Shown: positions 16,949-27,176, numbered from the stretch's first letter. The stretch is 64,000 bases of DNA from an uncultured Bacteroides sp. (GCA_949294185.1 CASFGA010000007.1:124001-188000); one strand, 5' to 3'. The notes: a model not told the origin generated them from the sequence alone. Program-made: numbers and translations.

Positions 16949-18025
16949 ATGTTTGACAAAGGTAACAGAGCAAATACCCTGCATGGCATTCTGCTGATTG
17001 CCCTTTTTTCTTTTGCGGCATTCTATATCGCCGAAATCCCGTTCGTGAAAAGCCTTTCCTTCAGTCCGCTGATCGTGGGCATTATCTTAGGCATGCTTTA
17101 TGCCAACAGCCTGCGCAACAAGCTGCCTGAAACGTGGGTTCCGGGCATCAAGTTCTGCACCAAACAAGTGCTCCGCACAGGCATCGTCCTTTACGGATTC
17201 CGTCTGACCCTGACACAGGTCGCCGCCGTAGGGCTTCCGGCTGTAGTGCTCGACACGATAATCGTTGGCGGAACCATCTTTCTGGGCATCTGGCTGGGCA
17301 GAGCGCTGAAGATGGACAGAGACACTTCACTGATGACCGCTACCGGAAGTGCCATCTGCGGTGCGGCAGCCGTTCTTGGAGCCGAACCTGTCGTGAAATG
17401 CGAGGGGCATAAAACCGCCATTGCCGTATCAACCGTCGTAATCTTCGGCACCATTTCCATGTTTCTATACCCCATTCTCTATCGCGCGGGGCTATTGGAC
17501 GCATTAGGAGATACGGGAGTAGCCATCTATACCGGCAGCACGCTGCATGAAGTGGCGCATGTAGCCGGAGCCGGAAACGCCATGGACCCGACCGACACAT
17601 TAGGCATTGCCGGAACGGCAACCATAACAAAAATGATTCGTGTCATGATGCTTGCCCCCGTCTTGGTCATCATGGGCTTTGCCCTTGCAGGACGAAAGCC
17701 AAAGAATGCCGGGGGGAAAACAGAAAAAAGAAAGATTACCATTCCCTGGTTTGCCTTTGGCTTCATCGGCATCATCTGCCTCAACTCACTCCTTCAATAC
17801 TTGCTGGGAGTGGAAAGCGTTAAGGATATCCCGCTGAACGGAACCATCGAATACATTGATACATTTATGCTGACAATGGCCATGACCGCACTCGGGACGG
17901 ACACCAACATCGAAAAGTTCAAGCAAGCAGGTGCAAAACCCTTCGTTCTGGCTTTCCTGCTCTACATCTGGCTGGCAGGCGGAGGTTATCTGCTCACCAA
18001 ATATCTGGTGCCGGCCTTGGTATAA
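16949..18025 (+). CDS. YeiH family (UPF0324) putative sulfate exporter
   Basis: 358 aa with about 10 transmembrane helices. Family signatures are LSPLIVGIILGMLYANSLRN-like sequence near the start, ATGSAICGAAAVLGAEPVV, STLHEVAHVAGAGNAM and TFMLTMAMTALGTDT. The family is annotated as putative sulfate exporters on limited evidence. It stands alone with its own likely promoter and ends at a large inverted repeat. Confidence 0.88.
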   Translation: MFDKGNRANTLHGILLIALFSFAAFYIAEIPFVKSLSFSPLIVGIILGMLYANSLRNKLPETWVPGIKFCTKQVLRTGIVLYGFRLTLTQVAAVGLPAVVLDTIIVGGTIFLGIWLGRALKMDRDTSLMTATGSAICGAAAVLGAEPVVKCEGHKTAIAVSTVVIFGTISMFLYPILYRAGLLDALGDTGVAIYTGSTLHEVAHVAGAGNAMDPTDTLGIAGTATITKMIRVMMLAPVLVIMGFALAGRKPKNAGGKTEKRKITIPWFAFGFIGIICLNSLLQYLLGVESVKDIPLNGTIEYIDTFMLTMAMTALGTDTNIEKFKQAGAKPFVLAFLLYIWLAGGGYLLTKYLVPALV

Positions 18026-18034
18026 CCGGAGAAT

Positions 18035-18099
18035 GGCTTCGGAGCCTGCCAAAGGATTCTGCCATCTGCACAGAAATGCCTTTGAAAGGCTCCGAAGCC
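18035..18099. terminator. Inverted repeat between convergent genes (bidirectional terminator candidate)
   Basis: GGCTTCGGAGCCT at 18035-18047 and AGGCTCCGAAGCC at 18087-18099 are perfect 13-base inverted repeats with a 39-base spacer. They lie between the yeiH stop and the stop of the convergent gene, followed by an A-rich run on the plus strand that is a T-run for the leftward transcript. A terminator serving the leftward gene is the best reading. Confidence 0.55.
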
Positions 18100-18110
18100 A
18101 TAAGAAAAAA

Positions 18111-18695
18111 TCATTCCAGCTCTTCCGAATGTATCCCCAATGCCTGAAGAACGGCGAAACCCAACCATTCAAACTTGCAGGGATACTCTTGCTCCGGCGG
18201 ATTCATCCCGAACATCATTACGGCATCCTTGCCCTTTATGTCCTTTACCACCTTTCCGAAAGAAGCGATGCCCATTGCCTCATCGGGGACAAACAATATG
18301 CGCTTCACATCCTTATCCTCTCCCGCCAACTGCAGCGCCTCGACAAACAGCATTTCACGTGTAGCCATACCCGAAGGTTGGAAAGCATACAATGAAAATT
18401 CTCCTGTACTTCCCTTGAAGGCCATCCCGTGAATCTCCTGTTCCAGATGGGAAGGAGAACAAGACTTCATCCGTTCATATCCCGTTTCATACACGAAAAC
18501 CACCTGCACTTCATTTTCTCCCGGCAAGATACCCGCATCAAGCGAAAGACATTCCAACAGGATAGCCAGATCGGCATTCGGCAACTGCCGCTTTATGACA
18601 GGCGCAAAATGCGCCGTTATATCATGCACCACACGATCCAAATGCACGGCATCTATCAGCATAACATTCGGAGCAAACTTAAATTTCTGTTCCAT
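18111..18695 (-). CDS. Conserved Bacteroidales protein of unknown function (possibly DUF6621)
   Basis: 194 aa from ATG 18695; the upstream in-frame ATG at 18752 adds sequence that reads like a leader. It is a soluble protein with no signal peptide. Visible features are PNVMLIDAVHLDRVVHDITAHF at the start, a central EVQVVFVYETG strand and a C-terminal VKRILFVPDEAMG / DAVMMFGMNPPEQEYPCKFEWLGFAVLQALGI. I recall similar Bacteroides proteins grouped as DUF6621, but this is uncertain. It is monocistronic and convergent with yeiH. Confidence 0.6.
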   Translation of the reverse strand: MEQKFKFAPNVMLIDAVHLDRVVHDITAHFAPVIKRQLPNADLAILLECLSLDAGILPGENEVQVVFVYETGYERMKSCSPSHLEQEIHGMAFKGSTGEFSLYAFQPSGMATREMLFVEALQLAGEDKDVKRILFVPDEAMGIASFGKVVKDIKGKDAVMMFGMNPPEQEYPCKFEWLGFAVLQALGIHSEELE

Positions 18696-19031
18696 AATCT
18701 TTATTTGGGGATAAAGGTAGAGATTTTCCCCGAGAAAAATGACGGAGTGCAAGAGGAAAAAATTTTTTCTCTAAGGCCGGAAAAATTTTCCATCCGGATA
18801 AAAAGAAGAATCGCCGGGCTCTTTCAGCCGGTAAATACTGACAAAATGTTACAAGCCAAGACAATATTTCATATTAAACGCATGAAAATCTGACAATTAT
18901 ACAGATTCGCCGAACTTTTTCCCAGTGGCAAAGATTTTGGATAGAGATAAGCGGTTACGTTTATCCGACAAGATAAACAGAAACCGAAAGCAAACTCTTA
19001 AGATAAAAAGATAACCAGAAAGGAGCGTTAT
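18696..19031. other. Divergent intergenic region upstream of clpB
   Basis: 336 bp between the unknown gene and clpB. AT-rich; I see no CIRCE element or clear TAnnTTTG element. Control of clpB is therefore not readable here. Confidence 0.4.
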
Positions 19032-21620
19032 ATGAACTTTAACAACTTTACAATCAAATCGCAAGAAGCGGTGCAGCAAGCCGTCAACCTGGTGCAGGCC
19101 AACGGGCAGCAGGCCATTGAGCCGGAACACTTGCTGGCGGGGGTGCTGAAGGTGGGAGAGAATGTAACCAACTTTATCTTCCAGAAATTAGGCATGAACG
19201 GGCAGCAAATCGCCACCGTGCTTGAACGGCAGATCGCTTCGCTTCCGAAGGTATCGGGCGGAGAACCTTACTTAAGCCGGGATGCCAACGAGGTATTGCA
19301 GAAAGCTGTGGAATATAGCAAGGGACTGAGTGATGAATATGTTTCTTTGGAAGCCATTCTTTTGGCTTTGCTCAATGTGAAAAGTACGGTGTCCACCATA
19401 CTGAAGGACGCGGGCATGACCGACAAGGAACTGCGTGCGGCCATCGCCGAACTGCGTCAGGGGCAGAAAGTCACTTCGCAGTCGAGTGAGGACACTTATC
19501 AGTCGCTCAACAAATATGCCGTCAATCTGATAGAGGCCGCCCGCAACGGCAAACTTGATCCGGTGATAGGGCGTGACGAGGAAATCCGCCGGGTGCTCCA
19601 GATTTTGAGCCGCCGTACGAAAAACAATCCGATATTGATCGGCGAACCGGGTACGGGTAAAACGGCCATTGTGGAAGGACTGGCCCAACGTATCCTGCGG
19701 GGAGATGTGCCCGAAAACCTGAAGAACAAGCAGCTTTACTCCCTTGATATGGGCGCACTGGTGGCAGGAGCCAAATATAAAGGCGAGTTTGAAGAGCGTT
19801 TGAAATCGGTCATCAACGAGGTAACAAAGTCCGAAGGAAACATTATCCTGTTTATCGACGAAATCCACACACTGGTGGGAGCCGGAAAGGGCGAGGGCGC
19901 AATGGATGCCGCCAATATCCTGAAGCCTGCTTTGGCGCGCGGTGAGCTGAGAAGCATCGGTGCTACGACGCTTGACGAATATCAGAAATATTTTGAGAAA
20001 GACAAGGCGCTGGAACGCCGTTTCCAGACCGTGATGGTCGACGAGCCGGACACGGCAAGCTCCATCTCTATCCTGCGAGGACTGAAGGAACGCTACGAAA
20101 ACCACCACCAGGTGCGCATCAAGGACGAGGCAATCATCGCTGCCGTAGAGCTGAGCAACCGTTACATCACCGACCGATTCTTGCCCGACAAGGCCATCGA
20201 CCTGATGGATGAGGCCGCAGCCAAGCTCCGGATGGAGCGAGACTCCCTGCCGGAAGAACTGGACGAGATAGAACGCCGGTTGAAACAGCTCGAAATCGAG
20301 CGTGAAGCCATCAAGCGGGAGAAGGATGAAGCCAAGCTGGCCCAACTCAACAAGGAGATTGCCGAACTGAAAGAGCAGGATACCTCTTACAAAGCCAAAT
20401 GGCAAAGCGAAAAGGAACTGGTGAACAAGATTCAGCAGAACAAGCAGCAGATTGAACAGCTGAAGTTTGAGGCAGACCGCGCCGAGCGGGAGGGAGACTA
20501 CGGGAAAGTGGCCGAAATCCGCTACGGAAAGCTTCAGGCTTTGGAGAATGAAATCAAGAGCATTCAGGAAGACCTGAAGAGGAAACAGGGCGACAGTGCC
20601 ATGATAAAGGAGGAAGTGACGGCTGAAGACATTGCCGATGTAGTGTCACGGTGGACGGGAATACCGGTCAGCAAGATGATGCAGAGCGAGCGGGACAAGC
20701 TGCTGCATCTGGAAGACGAACTGCACAAGCGTGTCGTAGGTCAGGATGAAGCCATCCAGGCCGTGGCAGATGCCGTGCGGCGCAGCCGTGCGGGACTGCA
20801 AGACCCGAAGCGCCCCATAGGCTCGTTCATTTTCCTCGGTACGACAGGTGTCGGAAAGACGGAGCTGGCAAAGGCTTTGGCCGAGTATCTGTTCGACGAC
20901 GAATCGCTGATGACGCGTATCGACATGAGCGAATATCAGGAGAAGCATTCAGTATCCCGACTGATTGGTGCGCCTCCGGGATATGTAGGCTATGATGAGG
21001 GCGGACAGCTGACTGAAGCCGTGCGGCGCAAGCCTTATTCCGTGGTTTTGTTCGATGAAATAGAGAAGGCTCATCCGGATGTATTCAACATTCTGTTACA
21101 GGTTTTGGATGACGGACGGCTTACGGACAACAAGGGCCGTACGGTAAACTTCAAGAATACCATCATCATCATGACTTCCAATCTGGGCAGCGCGTACATT
21201 CAGAGCCAGTTTGAAAAGATCAGCGAGCAGAATCACGACCAGATTGTGGAGGAAACCAAAACGGAGGTGCTGAACATGCTGAAAAAGACCATTCGTCCGG
21301 AGTTTTTGAACCGTATTGATGAAATCATCATGTTCCAACCGCTCAACAAGCCGCAAATAGAACAAATTGTCCGCTTGCAGATCAACGGCATCCGGAGAAT
21401 GCTGGAAGAAAACGGCGTGACGCTGCAACTCACCGACCAGGCTATTGACTTCATCGCCACGGCCGGCTACGACCCTGAGTTTGGAGCGCGTCCGGTAAAG
21501 CGTGCCATCCAGCGCTATCTGCTTAATGACCTGTCGAAGAAACTTTTGTCGCAGGAGGTAGACCGCACCCGACCGATTATTGTGGAGCGCAGTGCCGACG
21601 GACTGAAGTTCCGCAACTGA
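19032..21620 (+). CDS. clpB: ATP-dependent disaggregase ClpB
   Basis: 862 aa, the normal ClpB length. An N-terminal Clp-N domain ([17 protein letters not shown]...[11 protein letters not shown]) is followed by AAA+ 1 with Walker [16 protein letters not shown] and Walker [12 protein letters not shown] coiled-coil middle domain (about 400-530, rich in Lys/Glu) distinguishes ClpB from ClpA and ClpX. AAA+ 2 has Walker [16 protein letters not shown] and [14 protein letters not shown]. It works with DnaK to resolubilise aggregated proteins. The gene is monocistronic and ends in a strong terminator. Confidence 0.97.
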   Translation: MNFNNFTIKSQEAVQQAVNLVQANGQQAIEPEHLLAGVLKVGENVTNFIFQKLGMNGQQIATVLERQIASLPKVSGGEPYLSRDANEVLQKAVEYSKGLSDEYVSLEAILLALLNVKSTVSTILKDAGMTDKELRAAIAELRQGQKVTSQSSEDTYQSLNKYAVNLIEAARNGKLDPVIGRDEEIRRVLQILSRRTKNNPILIGEPGTGKTAIVEGLAQRILRGDVPENLKNKQLYSLDMGALVAGAKYKGEFEERLKSVINEVTKSEGNIILFIDEIHTLVGAGKGEGAMDAANILKPALARGELRSIGATTLDEYQKYFEKDKALERRFQTVMVDEPDTASSISILRGLKERYENHHQVRIKDEAIIAAVELSNRYITDRFLPDKAIDLMDEAAAKLRMERDSLPEELDEIERRLKQLEIEREAIKREKDEAKLAQLNKEIAELKEQDTSYKAKWQSEKELVNKIQQNKQQIEQLKFEADRAEREGDYGKVAEIRYGKLQALENEIKSIQEDLKRKQGDSAMIKEEVTAEDIADVVSRWTGIPVSKMMQSERDKLLHLEDELHKRVVGQDEAIQAVADAVRRSRAGLQDPKRPIGSFIFLGTTGVGKTELAKALAEYLFDDESLMTRIDMSEYQEKHSVSRLIGAPPGYVGYDEGGQLTEAVRRKPYSVVLFDEIEKAHPDVFNILLQVLDDGRLTDNKGRTVNFKNTIIIMTSNLGSAYIQSQFEKISEQNHDQIVEETKTEVLNMLKKTIRPEFLNRIDEIIMFQPLNKPQIEQIVRLQINGIRRMLEENGVTLQLTDQAIDFIATAGYDPEFGARPVKRAIQRYLLNDLSKKLLSQEVDRTRPIIVERSADGLKFRN

Positions 21621-21645
21621 CAAATCACTTGAATACTTGACCACA

Positions 21646-21687
21646 AGGGATTGCCTTCTCGGAGGCAATCCCTGTTTTTGTTTTTTT
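21646..21687 (+). terminator. Rho-independent terminator of clpB
   Basis: AGGGATTGCCT (21646-21656) pairs perfectly with AGGCAATCCCT (21663-21673), loop of 6, followed by GTTTTTGTTTTTTT. Confidence 0.9.
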
Positions 21688-21716
21688 AGCCAAACAGATA
21701 TCAAGGATATAGCCCG

Positions 21717-21836
21717 TCAATGCCCGAAACAATAAAGACTATATCCCAGATAACCTAAATACAGTCCTGCTGCCAGTGCCATCAGAACAACAACCAGCCA
21801 CGGTTTGCCCTGCTTCATAAAAAATTCTGCATCCAT
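21717..21836 (-). CDS. 39-aa single-helix membrane protein
   Basis: A short open frame from ATG 21836 to TGA at 21717. It begins MDAEFFMKQGKPW, continues with one hydrophobic helix of about 20 residues rich in V, L, A and G, and ends with GYSLYCFGH. The charged N-terminus followed by one helix looks like a real small membrane protein rather than chance. No homologue is claimed. It lies alone between clpB and a divergent TonB receptor gene; the remaining bases of that region (21837-22006) hold nothing else recognisable. Confidence 0.5.
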   Translation of the reverse strand: MDAEFFMKQGKPWLVVVLMALAAGLYLGYLGYSLYCFGH

Positions 21837-22006
21837 ACATCCTGCTTTTTTGACATAACAAAAATAAGCGGATGATGTATCAATCCGGTTTCAACGGCAT
21901 GACATTCCGGTATTTCCGTATTCCAATCCCGACGGGAAATCCCCATTTCTGTAAAGCGGGTAGCATTTTCCGTAATTTATATCTACCATAATCCATTCTT
22001 ATCCCA

Positions 22007-22014
22007 TATATTTG
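22007..22014 (+). promoter_or_regulatory. -7 promoter element of the TonB receptor gene
   Basis: TATATTTG matches TAnnTTTG, 41 bases before the chosen start at 22055. The upstream -33 element is poor. Confidence 0.4.
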
Positions 22015-22054
22015 CAGGGTGAAAAATTATAACAAAACCAACAAACAGACCTAC

Positions 22055-23938
22055 ATGAAGAAACTTCATACGCCGCTACTGACCGGCATCCTGCTTGCCG
22101 CAGGAATCCAGATGCAGGCCGAAACGGCCGACACCACTTCCGTCAACCGGAACTATGCCCTCGACGAGGTGGTTGTAACAGGCACACGCAACGAAACAGA
22201 CATCCGCCATCTGCCGATGACGCTTTCCATCGTCGGCCGGCCTGAGATAGAAAAACGCTACGAACCTTCACTGTTCCCGATTCTGAACGAGCAGATTCCG
22301 GGACTGTTCACCACAAGCCGCGGCGTGATGGGATACGGCGTATCGACGGGGGCGGCAGGCGGCATCAGTGTAAGGGGAATCGGCGGCAGTGCCCAAATGC
22401 TGGTGCTGATTGACGGACATCCGCAGTATATGGGGCTGTTCGGCCACCCGATTGCCGATGCCTACCAGACGATGCTTGCCGAGCGGGTGGAAGTCTTGCG
22501 CGGGCCGGCCTCCGTTCTATACGGCTCAAATGCAATGGGAGGTGTCATCAACATCGTTACGCGCCGGCAGAAAGAAGACGGGGTGCAGACGAGCGTCAAC
22601 CTGGGAGCAGGCTCATACGGCACGATACAGACCGAAGCGACCAACCGCATAAGGAAAGGCCGCTTCAGCAGCGTGGTTTCCGCATCCTACAACCGGACGG
22701 ACGGACACCGCGCCGACATGGGATTTGAGCAATATGGCGGCTATGCCAAATTAGGCTATGACATCAGCGAAGTATGGAATGTATACGGAGATGTGAATGT
22801 AACGCATTTCAACGCTTCCAATCCAGGCCCGGTGTCCGCCCCGCTCTTTGACAACGACTCACGCATCACACGCGGCATGGCTTCCTTCGCCCTGCAAAAC
22901 AATTATGAACGGACTTCGGGAGCATTGAGCGTGTTCTACAACTGGGGACGGCACAAGATAAACGACGGTTATGAAGCAGGAGAATCGCCGCAGACCTCTC
23001 TCTTCCACTCCAAAGACCTGATGATGGGCATATCGTGGTATCAGAGCGCGACGCTTTTCACCGGGAACCGGCTGACATTGGGCTTCGACTACCAGCATTT
23101 CGGTGGTGAGTCGTGGAACCGGGTGATAGCATCCGGAGAAAAAGAGCCGGGAGTGAACAAGAAGCAAGACGAGTTTGCCGGATATGTAGATATACGCCAA
23201 AACTTCAGCGACTGGCTGTCGATGAACATAGGTCTGCGTGCAGACCACCACTCGCATGTAGGAACAGAGCTTGTTCCGCAAGGAGGACTGGCCTTTCATC
23301 TGCCGCGAAACGCCGAACTGAAGGCGATGGTAAGCAAGGGATTCCGCAACCCGACCATCCGCGAGATGTATATGTTTCCACCCCAGAACCCGAACCTGAA
23401 GCCGGAACGCCTGGTGAATTACGAACTTTCATTCTCACAAAAATTACTGGAAAACAGACTGCAATACGGTGCCAACCTTTATTACATCAACGGCGACAAT
23501 ATGATTATGACCATTCCCGTAGAGGGACGGCCGATGAATATCAATACCGGAGAAATAGAAAACTGGGGGATTGAAACCAATGTCGCCTGCCGCATCAACT
23601 CCAGATGGAGCGTAAACGCCAATTACAGTTGGCTGCACATGGAGAATCCCGTGCTTGCCGCACCCGAACACAAGCTGTATGCCGGTGCCGACTTTACCCA
23701 AGGGCGGTGGGGCGTTTCTTCCGGCATACAGTATATAAAGGGACTTTACACTTCGACCGGCGAAACGGAAACAACCGAAGACTTCACGCTCTGGAACATC
23801 CGGGCAAGCTACCGCCTGTGCAGATATGCAAGCCTTTATGTAAAGGGAGAAAACATCCTGGCACAGCGGTATGAAATCATGGCAGGATATCCCATGCCCA
23901 AAGCAACCTTTATGGGAGGCATCCATATCAGTTTCTGA
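22055..23938 (+). CDS. TonB-dependent outer membrane receptor (BtuB/siderophore type)
   Basis: 627 aa from ATG 22055, which gives a clean signal peptide (MKKLHTPLLTGILLAAGIQMQA). The TonB-box region is YALDEVVVTGTRNETD, followed directly by the plug (GISVRGIGGSAQMLVLIDGH, AERVEVLRGPASVLYGSNAMGGVINIVT) and a 22-strand barrel ending in F. There is no carboxypeptidase-like N-terminal domain and no SusD neighbour, so it belongs to the classical metal-chelate or cobalamin receptor class rather than the glycan class. The ligand is unknown. No transporter genes are adjacent. Confidence 0.88.
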   Translation: MKKLHTPLLTGILLAAGIQMQAETADTTSVNRNYALDEVVVTGTRNETDIRHLPMTLSIVGRPEIEKRYEPSLFPILNEQIPGLFTTSRGVMGYGVSTGAAGGISVRGIGGSAQMLVLIDGHPQYMGLFGHPIADAYQTMLAERVEVLRGPASVLYGSNAMGGVINIVTRRQKEDGVQTSVNLGAGSYGTIQTEATNRIRKGRFSSVVSASYNRTDGHRADMGFEQYGGYAKLGYDISEVWNVYGDVNVTHFNASNPGPVSAPLFDNDSRITRGMASFALQNNYERTSGALSVFYNWGRHKINDGYEAGESPQTSLFHSKDLMMGISWYQSATLFTGNRLTLGFDYQHFGGESWNRVIASGEKEPGVNKKQDEFAGYVDIRQNFSDWLSMNIGLRADHHSHVGTELVPQGGLAFHLPRNAELKAMVSKGFRNPTIREMYMFPPQNPNLKPERLVNYELSFSQKLLENRLQYGANLYYINGDNMIMTIPVEGRPMNINTGEIENWGIETNVACRINSRWSVNANYSWLHMENPVLAAPEHKLYAGADFTQGRWGVSSGIQYIKGLYTSTGETETTEDFTLWNIRASYRLCRYASLYVKGENILAQRYEIMAGYPMPKATFMGGIHISF

Positions 23939-24011
23939 TCATTCCACTGTATGATGAAACTGTTTTTTCAAGCTTATGAAAAACAGACAGGATGCTCTCA
24001 AAAAAACATTT

Positions 24012-24050
24012 ATGACAAAGCCCGGCCATGTGATGGTTGGGCTTTGTCAT
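24012..24050. terminator. Hairpin between convergent TonB receptor and DUF4923 genes
   Basis: ATGACAAAGCCC (24012-24023) and GGGCTTTGTCAT (24039-24050) form a perfect 12-bp stem with a 15-base loop, with A/T-rich flanks on both sides. It is probably a bidirectional terminator. Confidence 0.7.
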
Positions 24051-24076
24051 CGGATACAATTACAATATCTACAGGC

Positions 24077-24685
24077 TTACTGCTTCTTCATCTCAAAGCC
24101 CAACAGCAACCCGTCGTATTCATTCATCAGTGAATTGGCCGTACCGACAGCCGAATTGGATGAGGCGCTTGAAACCTTTCCGAGTATGGACTGAGCCAAA
24201 GACATCACCTTGTCGGCCTTGAAAAACAGACTCAGCTTGTCACCCGTCAGCCCCTTTGATGCAATCATGTTCACCTTGATGCCCAAACGCGTCTTCAGGG
24301 TCAGCTCGTTTGTTTCCGCATTATAGCTGTATGTCCCATTCGTAGTGCGTCCGCCGACCACCGAGGTGTAAGTGCTGTCTGCTTTGAAGGTATAAGTGGT
24401 TCCCTCCTTGAATCCCAACGTACTCAAGATTCCCCCCATCTTATCCTCCACCTTTTTGGCCGCCACTTCACCGCCGGCTTTGGCCAGCAAGTTGTCACTC
24501 TCAAATTTACAATCCGGCCCGACAAAAGTCCAGGTGCCTTCTATCGAGTTTTCGCTCCCGGTAACTTTATTTCCCACGACCTTCGCCACCCCGGAAAGAA
24601 TGGACTTCAGGTCTTGAGCCGATACCTCACTCAGTCCGAAACCGAACAAACCCATCAACAAAAAACTTACAAACAATCTTTTCAT
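24077..24685 (-). CDS. DUF4923-family exported protein
   Basis: 202 aa with a signal peptide (MKRLFVSFLLMGLFGFGLSEVSA). The mature part matches the lipocalin-like DUF4923 family of Bacteroidales: IEGTWTFVGPDCKFESDNLLAKAGG, YTFKADSTYTSVVGGRTTNGTYSYN and LTLKTRLGIKVNMIASKGLTGDKLSLFFKAD. The function of the family is not known. It is downstream of nadC in the same direction (about 80 bp) and may be cotranscribed. Confidence 0.8.
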   Translation of the reverse strand: MKRLFVSFLLMGLFGFGLSEVSAQDLKSILSGVAKVVGNKVTGSENSIEGTWTFVGPDCKFESDNLLAKAGGEVAAKKVEDKMGGILSTLGFKEGTTYTFKADSTYTSVVGGRTTNGTYSYNAETNELTLKTRLGIKVNMIASKGLTGDKLSLFFKADKVMSLAQSILGKVSSASSNSAVGTANSLMNEYDGLLLGFEMKKQ

Positions 24686-24765
24686 AGATTAATCCTCCTG
24701 TTTATAAAGATATCAGGGCAGGAACATCCTGCCCTTCCGAAAGAAAATTTCCGCCAGACAATTTA

Positions 24766-25620
24766 TCAGCAAGCCTTGAAACTCATATCCAAGCCTTTTA
24801 CGGAGTGAGTCAATGCACCTACCGAAATATAGTCCACGCCACACTCGGCATAGTCACGCAGCGTATCGAAGGTAATGCCGCCCGAAGACTCGATTTCGTA
24901 GCGTCCGCCCACCATCTCTACAGCCTTGCGTGTGTTTTCAGGCGTAAAATTGTCGAGCATGATACGGTCTACCCCACCCAAGTCGAGCACCTGCTGCAAT
25001 TCATCAAAGTTGCGCACCTCGATTTCTATCTTCAAGTCCTTGCCTTTCTCCCTGCAATACTCCCGTGCACGGGTAATCGCCTTGTCAATACCTCCTGCAA
25101 AATCCACATGATTGTCTTTCAGCAGAATCATATCAAACAAGCCGATGCGGTGGTTCACACCGCCACCGATCTTTACCGCCATCTTCTCAAGCACACGCAT
25201 CCCCGGTGTTGTCTTGCGTGTGTCCAGTACACGTGTCTTTGTGCCTTCAAGACGCTTCACATAGCGGCTTGTCATCGTGGCGATTCCACTCATGCGCTGC
25301 ATGATGTTCAGCATCAGGCGTTCGGTCTGAAGCAGAGACTGCACCTTTCCTTCCACCACCATCGCCACATCCCCCGGCTTCACATGCGAGCCGTCCGGTA
25401 TGAAAACCTCCACCTTCATGGTGGGGTCGAAACGGCGGAACACTTCCTTCGCCACCTCGATGCCTGCCAGAATGCCTTCTTCCTTTATCAGAAGCTTCGA
25501 CTTGCCCATCGCATCCGCCGGAATGCACGATAATGTGGTATGGTCGCCATCGCCTATATCCTCTGCAAATGAAAGGTCAATCAGGCGGTCTATCAGATCT
25601 TTTACAATTTTCTCGTCCAT
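24766..25620 (-). CDS. nadC: Quinolinate phosphoribosyltransferase (decarboxylating)
   Basis: Makes nicotinate mononucleotide from quinolinate and PRPP in de novo NAD synthesis. The 284-aa protein shows the family motifs EDIGDGDHTT near residue 20, TERLMLNIMQRMSGIAT, RVLDTRKTTPGMRVLEKMAV, GGGVNHRIGLFDMILLKDNH, EIEVRNFDEL, DRIMLDNFTPE, IESSGGI and the C-terminal DYISVGALTHSVKGLDMS. No nadA or nadB is adjacent. It is divergent from rlmH. Confidence 0.96.
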   Translation of the reverse strand: MDEKIVKDLIDRLIDLSFAEDIGDGDHTTLSCIPADAMGKSKLLIKEEGILAGIEVAKEVFRRFDPTMKVEVFIPDGSHVKPGDVAMVVEGKVQSLLQTERLMLNIMQRMSGIATMTSRYVKRLEGTKTRVLDTRKTTPGMRVLEKMAVKIGGGVNHRIGLFDMILLKDNHVDFAGGIDKAITRAREYCREKGKDLKIEIEVRNFDELQQVLDLGGVDRIMLDNFTPENTRKAVEMVGGRYEIESSGGITFDTLRDYAECGVDYISVGALTHSVKGLDMSFKAC

Positions 25621-25676
25621 CTTGATTCCTGTTATTTCTGTTTAACGATTCATGCGGCAAAGGTAGAGATATTTCG

Positions 25677-25684
25677 TATCTTTG
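25677..25684 (+). promoter_or_regulatory. -7 promoter element of rlmH
   Basis: TATCTTTG, 28 bases before the rlmH start at 25712. No matching -33 element. Confidence 0.45.
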
Positions 25685-25711
25685 CAAACACATTTTTAAT
25701 AAAAAAGATTC

Positions 25712-26185
25712 ATGAAGTTTATACTACTCGCCGTAGGGCGCACAGTTGAAAAGCATTACATTACAGCCATCAACGACTATGTGGAGCGAATCAAGCACTA
25801 TGCTTCGTTCGACATGGAAATCATCCCCGAACTGAAGAACACGAAAAGCCTCAGCACCGAACAGCAGAAGGACAAGGAGGGAGAACTGATACTGAAAGCC
25901 TTGCAGCCGGGCGATGCAGTGGTATTGCTGGACGAACACGGCAAGGAATTCCGCTCCATAGAGTTTGCCCGATGGGTGGAAAAGAAGATGCACACCGTAA
26001 ACAAGCGTCTGGTGTTCATCATCGGCGGGCCTTACGGATTTTCACCTGCGGTCTATGCCGCGGCGCACGAGAAGATATCGCTCTCGAAAATGACCTTCTC
26101 ACACCAGATGATACGCATTGTCTTCACCGAGCAGCTTTACCGGGCGCTGAGCATCCTGCACAACAGTCCCTACCACCACGAATGA
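25712..26185 (+). CDS. rlmH: 23S rRNA (pseudouridine1915-N3)-methyltransferase RlmH
   Basis: 157 aa, the usual length. SPOUT-class methyltransferase with MKFILLAVGRT at the start, LDEHGKEFRSIEFARW, the SAM-binding knot FIIGGPYGFSPAVY and the C-terminal KMTFSHQMIRIVFTEQLYRALSILHNSPYHHE. It methylates pseudouridine 1915 in helix 69 of 23S rRNA. It is convergent with the LysM glucosaminidase gene, 9 bp apart. Confidence 0.96.
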   Translation: MKFILLAVGRTVEKHYITAINDYVERIKHYASFDMEIIPELKNTKSLSTEQQKDKEGELILKALQPGDAVVLLDEHGKEFRSIEFARWVEKKMHTVNKRLVFIIGGPYGFSPAVYAAAHEKISLSKMTFSHQMIRIVFTEQLYRALSILHNSPYHHE

Positions 26186-26194
26186 CCGCAGCCT

Positions 26195-27082
26195 TCAGCG
26201 GAGTCTCAGTATATCCCCCACCTTCGGAGCCGGAGACTCCGGCTTCATCTTGTTCATCTTATACAGGTTTTTCAGGCGGATGCCGAATTTCTGTGAGATG
26301 GAATACATGGAATCGCCCTCGCGCACCACATAGACAATGTTGTCTTTCGTGGCCTTCTTGTTCTTTTTCTCCAGATAAACGATTTCCCCGCCCGTAAATT
26401 CATAGTCCTTGGGCAGCTCATTATACTTGCGGAGCTTCTTCCGGCTGATGCCCAGCTCCTTTGCCAGCGACTTGAACGTGTCGCCCCGGCGGGCTATCAC
26501 ATAGAGCAGGCCGTTGGCCAGATAAGGCTGATGCGGATTGGGATACTTCTCCATCCATTTCAGCCCGTCCTTACGGTCATATTCATTCAGGTCATACAGT
26601 TCGATGATATTGATCAGGCGGTCGGCATAACGGGGGTCGGTGGCATATCCCGCCTTCTTCAGTCCGCGCGCCCACCCTTTATAGTCGGTTATCTTCAGGC
26701 GGAAAAGGAAAGCATACCGCGCTCCCGTGCTCAGAAACACCGAATGATCGCGATAGGAATCCTTGGGATGCTTGTAGGCCCGAAAGCATTCGTTGGGCGC
26801 ATCGTCATTGGCACGGACGGTTTTCCCCTTCCAGCTGCCTCCGCACTTGATGCCGAAATGATTGTTGGAACGCCGTGCCAGCGCGCTCTTGCCTGCTCCC
26901 GACTCCAGCAGCCCCTGTGCCAACGTGATGCTGGCCGGGATGTGAAACCGCTTCATTTCATCCACAGCAATCTTGCGGTATTTGTGAATATAATCTTCGT
27001 ATGCCTTGTTGCGGCGCTGGGCCGAGACAGACAATGTCAGCACCGCCAGAAAAAAGATAAAGATATAGCGTAAAATTTTCAT
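26195..27082 (-). CDS. Glucosaminidase with two LysM domains
   Basis: 295 aa from ATG 27082 (an in-frame ATG at 27094 is also possible). A signal peptide (MKILRYIFIFFLAVLTLSVSA) is followed by a mannosyl-glycoprotein endo-beta-N-acetylglucosaminidase-type domain: SITLAQGLLESGAGKSALA with the catalytic Glu, SNNHFGIKCGG, YATDPRYADRLINIIELYDL. Two LysM repeats (LLYVIARRGDTFKSLAKELGI and VYVVREGDSMYSISQKFGI) bind peptidoglycan. It cuts or remodels the cell wall in the periplasm. It stands alone between rlmH and the divergent cytidine deaminase. Confidence 0.9.
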   Translation of the reverse strand: MKILRYIFIFFLAVLTLSVSAQRRNKAYEDYIHKYRKIAVDEMKRFHIPASITLAQGLLESGAGKSALARRSNNHFGIKCGGSWKGKTVRANDDAPNECFRAYKHPKDSYRDHSVFLSTGARYAFLFRLKITDYKGWARGLKKAGYATDPRYADRLINIIELYDLNEYDRKDGLKWMEKYPNPHQPYLANGLLYVIARRGDTFKSLAKELGISRKKLRKYNELPKDYEFTGGEIVYLEKKNKKATKDNIVYVVREGDSMYSISQKFGIRLKNLYKMNKMKPESPAPKVGDILRLR

Positions 27083-27176
27083 GACCTCCTTCACTCTTTG
27101 CGCACAAAGATAGCAGATTGTGGGATGATAAACACTTAAAATTACAGAAAAATACGCCGGAAGACAAATTTTTCCC

